DNA of 64,000 nt from Collinsella sp. (lineage in GTDB: Bacteria; Actinomycetota; Coriobacteriia; Coriobacteriales; Coriobacteriaceae): assembly GCA_019425005.1 (NCBI GenBank), contig JAHYYK010000001.1:62001-126000 (forward strand), written 5' to 3'. This document shows, in pieces, positions 26,625 through 37,080 of this stretch. Numbering within the stretch: position 1 is the first letter of the stretch; each line of letters begins with the position of its first letter. The position numbers were made by a program, and so were the translations under genes. The notes under the pieces were generated by a model. The model saw nothing but the letters and a program-made list of their open reading frames with translations. It had not been told where the DNA came from and did no database searches.

Positions 26625-27176
26625 ATGATTACCGTCATCATCGGCATCGTTGTTGTCATTGTGATTGTCTGCGCCATCGCCGGCATCTACAACAACATGG
26701 TCACCAAGCGTAACCGCATCGATAACGCCTGGCAGAACATCGATACGCAGCTGCAGCGCCGCAACGACCTGATCCCCAACCTGGTCGAGACCGTCAAGGG
26801 CTACGCCAAGCACGAGCAAGAGACGCTCTCCGCCGTGATCAGCGCGCGTAACACCGCCGTCAAGGCCACCACGCCCGAGGCCAAGATGGAAGCCGACAAC
26901 GTGCTGACCGATGCGCTGCGCCAGCTCTTCGCCGTGGCCGAGGCCTACCCCGATCTGAAGGCAAACACCAACTTTACGCAGCTGCAGGCATCGCTCGAGG
27001 ATACCGAGAACAAGATTAGCTATGCACGCCAGAGCTACAACGACTGCGTGCTCAGCTACAACAACGCCATCCAGACGTTCCCGGCTGTCATCTTTGCCGG
27101 CATCTTCCAGTTTAAGGAGCGCCAGGGCTTCGAGGCCGCCGAAGCAGCCCGCCAGGCCCCGACCGTCAAGTTCTAG
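26625..27176 (+). CDS. lemA: LemA-family membrane protein
   Basis: 183-residue protein with one N-terminal membrane helix (ITVIIGIVVVIVIVCAIAGIY) and a helical cytoplasmic domain starting YNNMVTKRNRIDNAWQNIDTQLQRR, the LemA hallmark; RNDLIPNLVETVKGYAKHE and YNDCVLSYNNAIQTFPAVI are also standard. Function is not established for the family; LemA genes often sit beside TPM-domain or peptidase genes, but here the gene is single and followed by its own terminator. An upstream divergent TetR gene may control it. Confidence 0.92.
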   Translation: MITVIIGIVVVIVIVCAIAGIYNNMVTKRNRIDNAWQNIDTQLQRRNDLIPNLVETVKGYAKHEQETLSAVISARNTAVKATTPEAKMEADNVLTDALRQLFAVAEAYPDLKANTNFTQLQASLEDTENKISYARQSYNDCVLSYNNAIQTFPAVIFAGIFQFKERQGFEAAEAARQAPTVKF

Positions 27177-27211
27177 TAGTTTGACAGCGCATCTTTAATC
27201 GGCCAAATGCA

Positions 27212-27257
27212 TAAACCGCCCTGTCGAATGCATACTTCGACGGGGCGGTTTCCTTTT
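27212..27257 (+). terminator. Terminator after lemA
   Basis: Stem AAACCGCCC-TGTCGAA / TTCGACGGGGCGGTTT followed by CCTTTTT. Confidence 0.85.
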
Positions 27258-27282
27258 TCGCGAAGGTCCCCCTCTAAGTGCC

Positions 27283-27483
27283 GTGCATTTTTAGGAGTAT
27301 TCAACATAACCAAGGGCTTCGGGCGCCGCGATAAATGCCAAAGAGCGCAAATATCCCTGCAAATCAAACGCTGTCAGCCCATAACCCCGCCCATCATTCG
27401 TAGAAAACATCGAGAAATCCCGATTTTTTGCCCGAGGCCGGTATGCAGGGGCCTTCGATTGCAGAATACTCGCAAAAATGCAC
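27283..27483. repeat. Inverted repeat H, widely spaced
   Basis: GTGCATTTTTAGGAGTATTC (27283-27302) and GAATACTCGCAAAAATGCAC (27464-27483) pair with two mismatches across a 161-base spacer. The spacer contains no convincing coding frame. Together with a small hairpin at ~27523 (GCGCGGCC/GGCCGCGC) and element D this fills the 480-base gap after lemA. Confidence 0.65.
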
Positions 27484-27597
27484 GTCGCCACCACCCCCAC
27501 ATGGCGCGAACCAAAACAAAAGCGCGGCCTAAAAGGCCGCGCGCCATCTTTAATTCAGATCTATATTGCCCGTAACGGCAGCGCCGAGGTAACGCAG

Positions 27598-27720
27598 GCC
27601 CGAGGGCAACCTTCCTTTCCGGCGCACTCCGCAGGACGAAAGAACCTCCGCCGCACGAAGTGCGCAGCGGAGGTTCTTTCATGTCCGAGGACGCGCCGGA
27701 AAGGAAGGTTGCCCTCGGGC
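27598..27720. repeat. Composite inverted repeat D, perfect 28-base arms with inner hairpin
   Basis: Outer arms 27598-27625 and 27693-27720 are perfect complements. Inside, GAAAGAACCTCCGC / GCGGAGGTTCTTTC (27638-27680) forms a second perfect stem. The joining sequences share CCGCAGGACGAA and TCCGAGGAC with element C. It ends 18 bases before the ilvE stop and may serve as its terminator. Confidence 0.88.
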
Positions 27721-27737
27721 CGAACAGCTATGGCAGC

Positions 27738-28790
27738 TTACGCGACGGTGTAAACCCAGTCGTGCTTATCCTCGACAGCACCAGATTGGATGCCGGTCAG
27801 GGTCTCGCGGAGCTTCTTCATCACAGGACCGATCTCGGTGTAGCCAGCCGGGAAGGTCACGGTCTCATCGGCACCGTAAACCTTATTGTCGATCTCGCCC
27901 ACCGGGGAGATGACGGCGGCGGTGCCGCACAGGCCGCACTCCACAAAGGTGCCGGCCTTGACCTCGGCCCACTCGACGGGGCGCTGGTCGACGGTTATGC
28001 CCAGGTCCTGAGCAACCTGAACGAGCGAGCGACGGGTGATGGAGGGCAGGATGGAGTCAGTGTGCGACTGCGGAACGACGAGCGTGCCGTCCTCCTTCAC
28101 GAACAGGACGTTAGCGCCACCGGTCTCCTCGACATAGGTGCGGGACTCGGAGTCGAGATACAGGTTCTCGGCATAGCCCTCGCGATGGGCCTCCATCGTG
28201 GGCTTGAGGGACATGGCGTAGTTGAGGCCAGCCTTGATGTTGCCGGTGCCGTGCGGTGCGGCGCGGTCGTACTCGGAAACGCGCAGCTTGACGGGCTTGA
28301 GACCACCCTTAAAGTACGGACCGACCGGGGTCACGAGGATGCGGAACGTGTACTCAGGAGCGGGAGCCACGCCGATCACGTCACCGGAGCCGATCATAAA
28401 CGGACGCACGTACAGGGTCGCGCCGGAACCGAAGGGCGGAACCCAGGCGGCGTTGGCAGAAACGACCTGCTTGACGGCCTCAACGAACTTGTCCTTGGGG
28501 AACGGGGGCATCTCGAGGCGCTGCGCAGAGTTGTACATACGCTCGGCGTTCATGTCGGGACGGAAGCAGACGATGCTGCCATCCTCGGCGGTGTAGGCCT
28601 TCAGGCCCTCAAAGACCTCCTGGCAGTAATGGAAGATGCCACCGCACTCGGAGACATGCAGGGTGTGGTCGGTGGTCAGGCCGCCCTCGTCCCACTCGCC
28701 ATCCTTCCAATGAGCCTCGTAGCTGTAATCGGTTTTCATGTAGCCAAAGCCGAGGCTACCCCAATCGATATCCTTCTTCTCGACAGTCAT
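27738..28790 (-). CDS. ilvE: Branched-chain amino acid aminotransferase
   Basis: 350-residue fold-type IV PLP enzyme that interconverts Leu, Ile and Val with their 2-oxo acids. The PLP Lys is in GNIKAGLNYA, EVFEGLKAY and VEETGGANVLFV are family signatures, and FVECGLCGTAAVISPVG is the phosphate-binding end. The N-terminus DIDWGSLGFGYMKTDYSY belongs to the longer BCAT form (350-360 residues) of actinobacteria and eukaryotes. ATG 28790 is preceded by AAGGAG. The ~180-base leader holds no T-box or leader peptide I can defend; TTTATC-16-TACAAT (minus, ~28947-28974) is a possible promoter. Single gene. Confidence 0.94.
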   Translation of the reverse strand: MTVEKKDIDWGSLGFGYMKTDYSYEAHWKDGEWDEGGLTTDHTLHVSECGGIFHYCQEVFEGLKAYTAEDGSIVCFRPDMNAERMYNSAQRLEMPPFPKDKFVEAVKQVVSANAAWVPPFGSGATLYVRPFMIGSGDVIGVAPAPEYTFRILVTPVGPYFKGGLKPVKLRVSEYDRAAPHGTGNIKAGLNYAMSLKPTMEAHREGYAENLYLDSESRTYVEETGGANVLFVKEDGTLVVPQSHTDSILPSITRRSLVQVAQDLGITVDQRPVEWAEVKAGTFVECGLCGTAAVISPVGEIDNKVYGADETVTFPAGYTEIGPVMKKLRETLTGIQSGAVEDKHDWVYTVA

Positions 28791-29013
28791 ATGTCGCTCC
28801 TTACATACACAGTTGCATACTCGCGAACCCGCACGCAAAGACCGAAGCCGACCGCGTCGCAACGTCGCACGCCCGGAGCGTAGAGCCGGACGGGACACGC
28901 GAACGGCATCAAAGCCGATGGCACGTCGATTCGCATGCACGAGATTGTACTCCCCGTACGCGTCTGATAAAACGCTTTTCTTTAACTAAGTAAAGTATTT
29001 TCATTTGACCGAA

Positions 29014-29048
29014 GCAGAAAGGCCCGCCACCGTAAAGGGTGACGGGCC
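29014..29048 (-). terminator. Terminator after the DedA gene
   Basis: Minus-strand stem GGCCCGTCACCC / GGTGGCGGGCC followed by TTTCTG. Confidence 0.7.
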
Positions 29049-29078
29049 TCAACGGCACGGTTTGCGCGCTGGCTCGAG

Positions 29079-29726
29079 CTACGCGTTCTTTTTGCCCAGC
29101 TTAGCCTTAACCAGACCGACCACGGTCGGGATGATCGACACGGCGACGATGCCGATAATCAGCAGCTCAAAGTGCTCCTGCACAAAGGGGATGCCGCCAA
29201 AGAAGTAGCCCAGCAGAGTGAAGACCGTCGACCAGGTAATGCCGCCCAACACGTTAAAGATGACAAAGTTGCGCCAATGCATGCCGCCCATGCCGGCGAT
29301 GAAGGGCACAAAGGTGCGGATAAACGGGAAGAAGCGACCCAGGAAGATGGCCAGGTGGCCCCATTTGTCCAGGAAGTCCTCGGACTTTTTGATGCGCTCG
29401 GGCGTCATGGCCTTCACCTTGCCCGAGGCGATGATCTTTTGGCCAAAGAAATGACCGATCATAAAGTTGCACTGATCGCCCAAGATGGCAGCCGTCCATG
29501 CGACGGCCAGCAGAGCCACGATGCTAAAGCCGCCGTTGTGGGCAAAGAAGCCCGAGGCGAACAGCAGCGAATCGCCGGGAAGGAACGGGAAGAACACCAC
29601 GCCCGTCTCGATAAAGATGATCAGAAACACGCAGCCATAGGCCATAAGCGGGCCGGCGGCGATCCAGCTGGCGATCGCGGTGCGCGGATCCTTAAGCAGC
29701 TCGGCGATAAAATTGATGAAACCCAT
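29079..29726 (-). CDS. DedA-family membrane protein
   Basis: 215-residue polytopic membrane protein of the DedA/VTT family; members include UptA and related flippases that recycle undecaprenyl phosphate, and some affect membrane potential. Features: FIETGVVFFPFLPGDSLLFASGFFA in the first membrane region, a re-entrant loop with GDQCNFMIGHFFG, and GRFFPFIRTFVPFIAGMGGM, the conserved arginine-bearing segment. The start ATG 29726 has AGAGG upstream. It is divergent from cysE with ~220 bases between. The exact substrate is not visible. Confidence 0.9.
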   Translation of the reverse strand: MGFINFIAELLKDPRTAIASWIAAGPLMAYGCVFLIIFIETGVVFFPFLPGDSLLFASGFFAHNGGFSIVALLAVAWTAAILGDQCNFMIGHFFGQKIIASGKVKAMTPERIKKSEDFLDKWGHLAIFLGRFFPFIRTFVPFIAGMGGMHWRNFVIFNVLGGITWSTVFTLLGYFFGGIPFVQEHFELLIIGIVAVSIIPTVVGLVKAKLGKKNA

Positions 29727-29950
29727 GAAGTAAAACCTCTCAGTTGTGGGCGCGGACACGTCCAAGTTGACCAGTATACGGTTGTGACGCGGCAACGCAC
29801 ACGACCTTACAAAAGCGTGACTTCATTACCAGCAAGTTTGCATAATTGACACCCGTCGCGCAAAGCCGAGCAAGATTGCTCTTCCTAATCCCTAGCAAAT
29901 CGCTATACTTTATTGAATTGCATTGTCGCGGCGCTAAGGGAGGGCGGCCG

Positions 29951-30655
29951 GTGAGCTTTATCAATACCATTCGCGAGGACATCAAGACCGTCCAGGCACA
30001 GGACCCCGCCGCGCAAAACGGCCTAGTCATCTTCCTTTCTTACCCCGGCCTGCACGCCAAGTGGAACCACGTGCCCGAGCACTGGTTGTGGGAACATGGA
30101 CATCGCTCGCTCGCCCGCGTGCTCTCGCAAATCACCCGCCATATCACTGGCGTCGAGATTCATCCTGCCGCACAGATCGGCAAGCATTTCTTTATCGACC
30201 ACGCCATGGGCGTTGTCATCGGCGAAACCGCCATTGTGGGCGACAACTGCGTGCTCTATCAGGGCGTCACACTTGGCGGCACCGGCAACGAGACCGGCAA
30301 GCGCCACCCCACCCTGGGCAACAACGTCACCGTGGGCACAGGCGCCAAAGTGCTCGGCAACATTCGCATCGGCAACAACGTCAAAATCGGCGGCAACTCG
30401 GTTGTCGTCAAAGACGTGCCCGACAACTGCACCGTCGTGGGCGTGCCCGGCCGCATTATCAAACGCAACGGCTGCCGCGTGTTCGAGGAGACCTTCGACG
30501 CCAAGCAGCATCGCGAGTACATGCCCGACGACGCAGCCGAGCAGAGCGCCCTCAACCGCCAAGGCATCACCGAGAACGCCCGCCGCGTCAAAGAACTCGA
30601 GCGAGAGGTGGCCGAGCTTAAGGCCCTCGTCGCCAAACTCGTGGACGAACGCTAA
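29951..30655 (+). CDS. cysE: Serine O-acetyltransferase
   Basis: 234-residue left-handed beta-helix acetyltransferase making O-acetylserine for cysteine synthesis. The helical N-terminus ([19 protein letters not shown]) leads to [27 protein letters not shown] and the hexapeptide region [17 protein letters not shown] ... [17 protein letters not shown]. This is the short form, ~40 residues less than E. coli CysE. GTG 29951 was chosen because GGGAGG lies just upstream. The C-terminal ~25 residues are a predicted coiled coil ([17 protein letters not shown]), not typical of short CysE and perhaps for oligomerisation. No cysK is adjacent. Confidence 0.93.
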   Translation: MSFINTIREDIKTVQAQDPAAQNGLVIFLSYPGLHAKWNHVPEHWLWEHGHRSLARVLSQITRHITGVEIHPAAQIGKHFFIDHAMGVVIGETAIVGDNCVLYQGVTLGGTGNETGKRHPTLGNNVTVGTGAKVLGNIRIGNNVKIGGNSVVVKDVPDNCTVVGVPGRIIKRNGCRVFEETFDAKQHREYMPDDAAEQSALNRQGITENARRVKELEREVAELKALVAKLVDER

Positions 30656-30689
30656 AAGCGGACGGCCGCCGACAACATCGACGCCAACG

Positions 30690-30730
30690 CAAAGGCGCGC
30701 CAGGGAATCCATCCCCGGCGCGCCTTATTC
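30690..30730. terminator. Bidirectional terminator between cysE and the ABC exporter
   Basis: AAGGCGCGCC (30692-30701) pairs with GGCGCGCCTT (30717-30726). It lies between convergent genes. Confidence 0.75.
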
Positions 30731-30733
30731 CTG

Positions 30734-30764
30734 ATGTGACAAAGGGACTATTCCTTTGTCACAT
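30734..30764. repeat. Short hairpin repeat, perfect ATGTGACAAAGG stem
   Basis: ATGTGACAAAGG and CCTTTGTCACAT are perfect 12-base arms around GACTATT-like loop bases; same family as 3600-3630. It touches the stop codon of the ABC exporter gene. Confidence 0.75.
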
Positions 30765-32776
30765 TATGCGAACTGGCTCAGATAGAGGTCGGCGTAGGCG
30801 CCCTCGACTGCCAGCAGCTCCTTATGCGTGCCCTGCTCGATAATGTTGCCGTGATCCATGACCAAGATCAGGTCGGCGTCCACGATCGTCGACAGGCGAT
30901 GCGCGATCACAAAGCTTGTGCGCCCACGCATAAGTGCGTCCATGGCGCGGCCGATGGCAAGCTCGGTGCGCGTATCCACGCTCGACGTCGCCTCGTCCAG
31001 GATGAGAATCGCCGGGTTGTTGAGCAGCACGCGTGCGATGGTTAGCAGCTGACGCTGGCCCTGGCTGATGCTTTCGGCATCGTTGGCTACGCGCGTGTCG
31101 TAGCCCTGAGGCATGGTGCGCACAAAGAAGTCGACCTGGGCGGCGCGAGCGGCCGCAACAATCTCCTCGCGCGTTGCCTCGGGGCAGCCGTAGGCGATGT
31201 TCTCGGCAATCGTGCCGTCGAACAGCCAGGCATCCTGTAGCACCATGCCAAACTGCTGCCGTAGCTCGCCGCGATCCATGAGGCGCGTATCCACACCGTC
31301 AAGCGTAATGCGGCCGCCGTCGATCTCGTAAAAGCGCATGAGCAGGTTGATGAGCGTCGTCTTGCCTGCGCCCGTGGTTCCCACCACGGCAATCTTCTGG
31401 CCCGGCTCGGCGGTAAACGACACGTCGCGCATGAGCGGCTTGTCGGGCGAATAACCAAAGCGCACGTGCTCAAAGGAGACGCGGCCCTCCACGCGACCCG
31501 GCAGCTTGGCGGCCTCGCCCGGCTGCGGATCGGCCTCCATCTCGGGCTCATCGAGCAGGTCGAACACGCGCTCCGCACTCGCCAGCGCGCTCTGCAGCGA
31601 GTTGAAGGTAAACGAGAGCTGCGTCATGGGCTCGGACGCCTCGTAGATAAACTGGAAGAACGCCTGGAACACGCCGACAGTCATCTGACCGGCCACCAGC
31701 ATGTTGCAGCCCACGAGCGCGATCACGATCTGCGCCAGACGACCGATAAAGCGAACCGCGGGGCCCACAGCGTTAATCATAAAGTCGGCCTTGACGCTCA
31801 CACGCGCCAGCTCGCCCGAGGCCTCGTGTACCTCGGCAGAACTCTGGCGCTCGCGGTTGAACGCGCGAATCACCAGACGGCCCGAGTAGCCCTCCTCGAC
31901 CGCGCTCGTAATCTTGGACACCCACTCCTGGCGTTCGCCCGTTACATCATGCGTGCGGCGCGAAACCACTTTGGTCACCAGCAGCGACAGGGCCGTGAAG
32001 CCCAAAAAGACGAGCGTGAGCTTAACGCTATAGACGAACATCATGATGATGGCACCCGTCACGGTGCCGATCGACACAAGCAGCTGCAGCAATCCGCGCT
32101 GCATGCTCTCGGACATCTTGTCCAAGTCGTTGGTCGCACGGCTGACGACCTCACCGGGACGATGCGCGTCAAAGAAGGCAAGCGGCAGACGATTGAGCTT
32201 TTGTGCGATGCGGTTGCGTAGACGCAGGTTGAGGCGTTCGGCCACGCTCGACATCAAAAAGCTCTGGAGCGCATAGAACGAGGCAGCGGCAGTCCAGATC
32301 ATAAAGTAGACGAAGATGGTCTTGCCGCAGTTCTCCCAGGTGATGTTGAAGGTGGTTCCGTTGGCAAACGCCACCTGCATATGCCCCCACAGCTCGTCGA
32401 TGACGTGAGCGCTGTACGCCGGCGCGGCGGTGTTAAAGATGACGTAGAACACGATGCTCGCAAACACGATGTAAAAGCGCCAATGGTCGCCGGCGGCCTC
32501 GCCCCACAAGCGGCGCACCGTCGCCCAGGTATCCCGGGGCGTCTCGTCCTCGTCTTCGTCGTCCACGTCGCGCATACGTTCTGCCTCGGCACGGGCACGT
32601 TCGTCCTCGGCACGCTCGTTTTCCTCGTACAGCGCCTGGCGACGAGCCTCGCGCTCGGCCGCCTTGATGGCGTCATCCAGCTCGAGCACCGCGGCAGCCT
32701 GGTCGACCGTTTTCTCAGCGGCGTCCGAATCGTTCGAATCGATAGCATCGCTGCACTTCTTGAGCTCCTCGGTCAT
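30764..32776 (-). CDS. ABC exporter half-transporter, canonical subunit with acidic N-terminal extension
   Basis: 670-residue half-exporter. Residues 1-~105 are an unusually long cytosolic extension, acidic and predicted coiled coil (AAEREARRQALYEENERAEDERARAEAER is its style). The membrane domain follows (~115-420), then a nucleotide-binding domain with Walker A VGTTGAGKTT (~467), signature ISQGQRQLL and an intact Walker B LILDEATSS. It pairs with the degenerate subunit encoded immediately upstream. ATG 32776 has GGAGG eight bases before it and overlaps the preceding stop region. Cargo is unknown; the MarR gene heading the operon points to drug or toxic-compound export, as in LmrR-LmrCD. Confidence 0.9.
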   Translation of the reverse strand: MTEELKKCSDAIDSNDSDAAEKTVDQAAAVLELDDAIKAAEREARRQALYEENERAEDERARAEAERMRDVDDEDEDETPRDTWATVRRLWGEAAGDHWRFYIVFASIVFYVIFNTAAPAYSAHVIDELWGHMQVAFANGTTFNITWENCGKTIFVYFMIWTAAASFYALQSFLMSSVAERLNLRLRNRIAQKLNRLPLAFFDAHRPGEVVSRATNDLDKMSESMQRGLLQLLVSIGTVTGAIIMMFVYSVKLTLVFLGFTALSLLVTKVVSRRTHDVTGERQEWVSKITSAVEEGYSGRLVIRAFNRERQSSAEVHEASGELARVSVKADFMINAVGPAVRFIGRLAQIVIALVGCNMLVAGQMTVGVFQAFFQFIYEASEPMTQLSFTFNSLQSALASAERVFDLLDEPEMEADPQPGEAAKLPGRVEGRVSFEHVRFGYSPDKPLMRDVSFTAEPGQKIAVVGTTGAGKTTLINLLMRFYEIDGGRITLDGVDTRLMDRGELRQQFGMVLQDAWLFDGTIAENIAYGCPEATREEIVAAARAAQVDFFVRTMPQGYDTRVANDAESISQGQRQLLTIARVLLNNPAILILDEATSSVDTRTELAIGRAMDALMRGRTSFVIAHRLSTIVDADLILVMDHGNIIEQGTHKELLAVEGAYADLYLSQFA

Positions 32777-32777
32777 G

Positions 32778-34501
<1,724 letters not shown>

Positions 34502-34514
<13 letters not shown>

Positions 34515-35002
34515 GACTCCCCCTCGCGTCGATCTTCCGCCTGGTTTGCAGCGGCAACCTGCTGCTTAAATGCCTCGCACTCGTCACTGAGCACCTGGGA
34601 GAATTTGCCGATCAAGCGCATAATCTCGCGCTGCTCCCACGACTCAAGCGCACCAAAGGCTCGCTGTTCGGCCTCGACCGCCGGCAGCGCATAACGCTCG
34701 GCAAATTGCCTGCCCTCTTCGGTCAGGCACACAACCTTGTTTTTGCGACTGCCCTCGGCAAACTCCAGCGTGGCGAGGCCACGCGCCGTCAAGGTTTTAA
34801 TGGCCGAGTTGATGGTCTGCTTGCTATAGAACCATTCGCTTGTCAGACGACTTACGGCAACGCTACCGCCCGCCGTGCTGGTGTCGACGAGCATCCAATA
34901 GGCGCAGTCCGAAAGACCGCAGGCGCGCGAGAACTCCGAATAGATATGGTCGAGTCCGTTGAGCATCCGGTCGAAATCGACCAGCGTAACCGCACTATTC
35001 AT
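34502..35002 (-). CDS. MarR-family regulator of the ABC exporter operon
   Basis: 166-residue winged-helix regulator. The recognition region VSRLTSEWFYSKQTINSAIKTLTARGLATLE and wing AEGSRKNKVVCLTEEGRQFAE are typical MarR. The C-terminus is Glu/Cys-rich (EDRREGESCDC). First gene of a three-gene operon with a heterodimeric ABC exporter. Its promoter region (35019-35077) has two direct copies of GTCCGArTTTTGACCA, one overlapping the -35/-10 spacer, so self-repression relieved by an exported compound is the natural model. That model is inference. Confidence 0.88.
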
Positions 35003-35018
35003 TTATCCCACCATTCGA

Positions 35019-35077
35019 TTGTCCGAATTTTGACCAATTTGTTTTTCTAGATTAGTCCGAGTTTTGACCATTGTCAA
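35019..35077 (-). promoter_or_regulatory. Promoter and probable MarR operators
   Basis: Minus strand: TTGACA (35072-35077), 17 bases, TAATCT (35049-35054). The 16-base unit TGGTCAAAAnTCGGAC occurs twice as a direct repeat, once inside the spacer and once downstream near 35020-35036, a likely pair of MarR binding sites. Confidence 0.7.
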
Positions 35078-35120
35078 TAAGCTCGTTATATATGGTCGGC
35101 TCCACATTGCATATCGATAG

Positions 35121-35156
35121 AAAAAGACCGCCGGCGCGGGGGCGGCGCCGGCGGTC
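35121..35156 (-). terminator. Terminator after the 96-residue hypothetical gene
   Basis: Minus-strand perfect stem GACCGCCGGCGC / GCGCCGGCGGTC followed by TTTTTC. Confidence 0.85.
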
Positions 35157-35183
35157 ACGCGAGAATAGCGATGTATTTGCCCG

Positions 35184-35474
35184 TTAGGCAGCGACGGCCT
35201 CGTAGACCGTTGCGCCCGCAAAGCTGTCGTGCAGGCTCTTGCCGCAGATCCAAGGCAGCTCGACGACCTCGCAGACCGTGTTGACCAGCTCGGAGCAGTC
35301 AGTAAAGTGGCCCTTATCGTTGAGGGCCTCGCAATCCTGAACACGCCAATAGCCATCGGTATGCGTGATGTAGTACTCGTGGTTGTCGATTGTCACAAAA
35401 GCACGCGTCTTGGAACGCAGCAGCTTCAGAAATCCTTCGAAGTCAGTCTCGACAACATCTCCAGCCTGGAACAT
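35184..35474 (-). CDS. Small hypothetical protein, 96 residues
   Basis: Acidic soluble protein starting MFQAGDVVETDFEGFLKLLR, without signal peptide or membrane helix. ATG 35474 has a near-perfect ribosome site (GGAGG, spacing 8), and a strong terminator follows, so the gene is real and probably well expressed. It has mixed beta/alpha character (AFVTIDNHEYYITHTDGYWRVQD) with four Cys in the C-terminal half. I do not recognise the family. Single gene between the MarR operon and a nitroreductase. Confidence 0.75.
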   Translation of the reverse strand: MFQAGDVVETDFEGFLKLLRSKTRAFVTIDNHEYYITHTDGYWRVQDCEALNDKGHFTDCSELVNTVCEVVELPWICGKSLHDSFAGATVYEAVAA

Positions 35475-35769
35475 GATAGTTACCTCCTGGCCCAGCGCCA
35501 CCACAGCGCATTGATAAACGTTGGTACCCCTTTAGTAAAACCTTTATCAATGGATATGCGCCCATGTTTTAGGCAAGTGGTAAAAAACCGCAGGGTAGAC
35601 GGGATAAAACGTTTAACCATCTCATCAGCTTCTCACATTATTGCCGCAGTTTTATGCAAGCCGACTTTTCCGATTGGTGGCCGTTACTGTTTGGAGCCCT
35701 CTGCGCGATTACGGCTACGGCACAGCGGGTAAGAACGGAGCGTCTGCAACGTCATCGCTAGGAGAACCC

Positions 35770-36291
35770 ATGGAGACCATCGAAGCGCTCATCCATCGCC
35801 GCAGCTGTCGTAACTACAGCGATCGCCCCGTCGAGGCAGAAAAGCTCGCACGCATTATCGAGGCAGGCCAGTATGCGCCCAGCGGCATGGGGCGCCAGCC
35901 GGTGACGTTTGTCGCCGTTACCGACCCCGCGACCGTCGAGCGCCTCTCGCAGCTCAATGCGCAAGTCATGGGCAGCAACGGCGACCCCTTCTACGGCGCC
36001 AAAACCGTTGTGGTGGTACTGGTCGACCGCACCGTGCCCACGCACCTGGAAGACGGATCGCTTGCCATGGGCAATCTACTCAATGCTGCCTATGCGCTGG
36101 GTGTTGATTCGTGCTGGATTCATCGCGCCCACGAGGTTTTCGATTCGCCCGAGGGCCTCGAGCTGCTGGCCAAGTGGGGTCTGCCCGCCGACGGAAGCCT
36201 GCGCGGCGTCGGCAACTGCATTCTTGGCTATGCCGAGGACGTGCTTCCCGAGGCCAAGCCTCGCCGTGACAACGTGGTGTATGTAAAGTAA
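35770..36291 (+). CDS. Nitroreductase-family protein, short form
   Basis: 173-residue FMN-dependent oxidoreductase fold. METIEALIHRRSCRNYSDRPVE is the canonical start with the FMN-binding HRRSCR; GQYAPSGMGRQPVTFVAV and ALGVDSCWIHRAHEVF follow. It ends GYAEDVLPEAKPRRDNVVYVK, the standard end for this subgroup. ATG 35770 has AGGAG ahead. The substrate is unknown; members reduce nitro compounds, quinones or flavins. It differs in length and sequence from the other nitroreductase at 3634. Confidence 0.9.
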   Translation: METIEALIHRRSCRNYSDRPVEAEKLARIIEAGQYAPSGMGRQPVTFVAVTDPATVERLSQLNAQVMGSNGDPFYGAKTVVVVLVDRTVPTHLEDGSLAMGNLLNAAYALGVDSCWIHRAHEVFDSPEGLELLAKWGLPADGSLRGVGNCILGYAEDVLPEAKPRRDNVVYVK

Positions 36292-36297
36292 TTAGTT

Positions 36298-36320
36298 CCG
36301 CCGTTCTAACGAACGGCGGC
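36298..36320 (+). terminator. Hairpin after the short nitroreductase gene
   Basis: CCGCCGTTC / GAACGGCGG stem beginning seven bases past the stop; no T-run follows. Confidence 0.55.
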
Positions 36321-36420
36321 CCGCTCGCTGTTGGTGACCGACATCGGGTACACCACTGGTGGCATCTGGCACTTGGGCAGCTAAAAGGCCCCGTCCCAAA
36401 TTTGCTGCCCCACTCGCAAC

Positions 36421-36996
36421 TTATCTTGCCGATGGAGTTGTCGTCGTTTCGTTCGTGCGAGTCGTTTCGGCGCCGTCGCCTTGTTCGTCCTCGTTCTTAT
36501 GCGCATCGGCGATGGTGGAGGCCGCCGCAACGATACCGCGCTGGGGCGCGACGCCCGTCTGGATCTGAGCGCCCTCGACAACTTCTGTGCCTGCATGCGC
36601 GAGCTCGGGCGATTTGAACATTGCGTCCAAGTTGGCGCCGCCGCCAGCATATCCGAGCGCCGCAAGCGCGATGACAATCACCGCAACAACGACCGCGATC
36701 GGAACGTAGCGATGCCAGCCTGCGGGATTGAGGCCGCTACGGCGAGCAGCGCCACGGCTAATGTAGCCGAGCGTTCCATCGTGCTTGAGCTTTGAGCCCA
36801 CCACGCGCCTTCGTCCCCACAACGAGGACTCGGCCTGCATGGCCAAGCGAGCGCTTGCCGAAGGATAGCCATATTTAGTGCGCTTGAACGAGCCATCAAA
36901 CCCCGAGGCGTGTTTGCCCCACGTCACCGATGTCGTGCGTCGGTTAACCGGCGCGGCACTCCGCCTTCTGCGGCTCGGTTTTGAAGTCTCAGCCAT
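36421..36996 (-). CDS. Hypothetical single-pass membrane protein
   Basis: 191 residues. The first ~90 residues are strongly basic and Ser-rich (SKPSRRRRSAAPVNRR) and presumably cytosolic; a single membrane helix lies at ~98-120 (YVPIAVVVAVIVIALAALGYAG); the last ~70 residues are polar, Thr/Glu-rich and probably outside (ETTRTNETTTTPSAR end). No domain is recognised. GAGGGCAT precedes ATG 36996. Its neighbours do not suggest a role. Confidence 0.6.
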   Translation of the reverse strand: MAETSKPSRRRRSAAPVNRRTTSVTWGKHASGFDGSFKRTKYGYPSASARLAMQAESSLWGRRRVVGSKLKHDGTLGYISRGAARRSGLNPAGWHRYVPIAVVVAVIVIALAALGYAGGGANLDAMFKSPELAHAGTEVVEGAQIQTGVAPQRGIVAAASTIADAHKNEDEQGDGAETTRTNETTTTPSAR

Positions 36997-37080
36997 ATGC
37001 CCTCGCACGCCGTAACCAAATCGAAACAATAACGCTTTGGACTGTAGCACACGCGTCGCGCGCGGTCACGGGCGCCTCGC

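Noticed and set aside
28791..28975. T-box or leader-peptide attenuator before ilvE
   Set aside because: No T-box sequence, no run of Leu/Ile/Val codons with a terminator.
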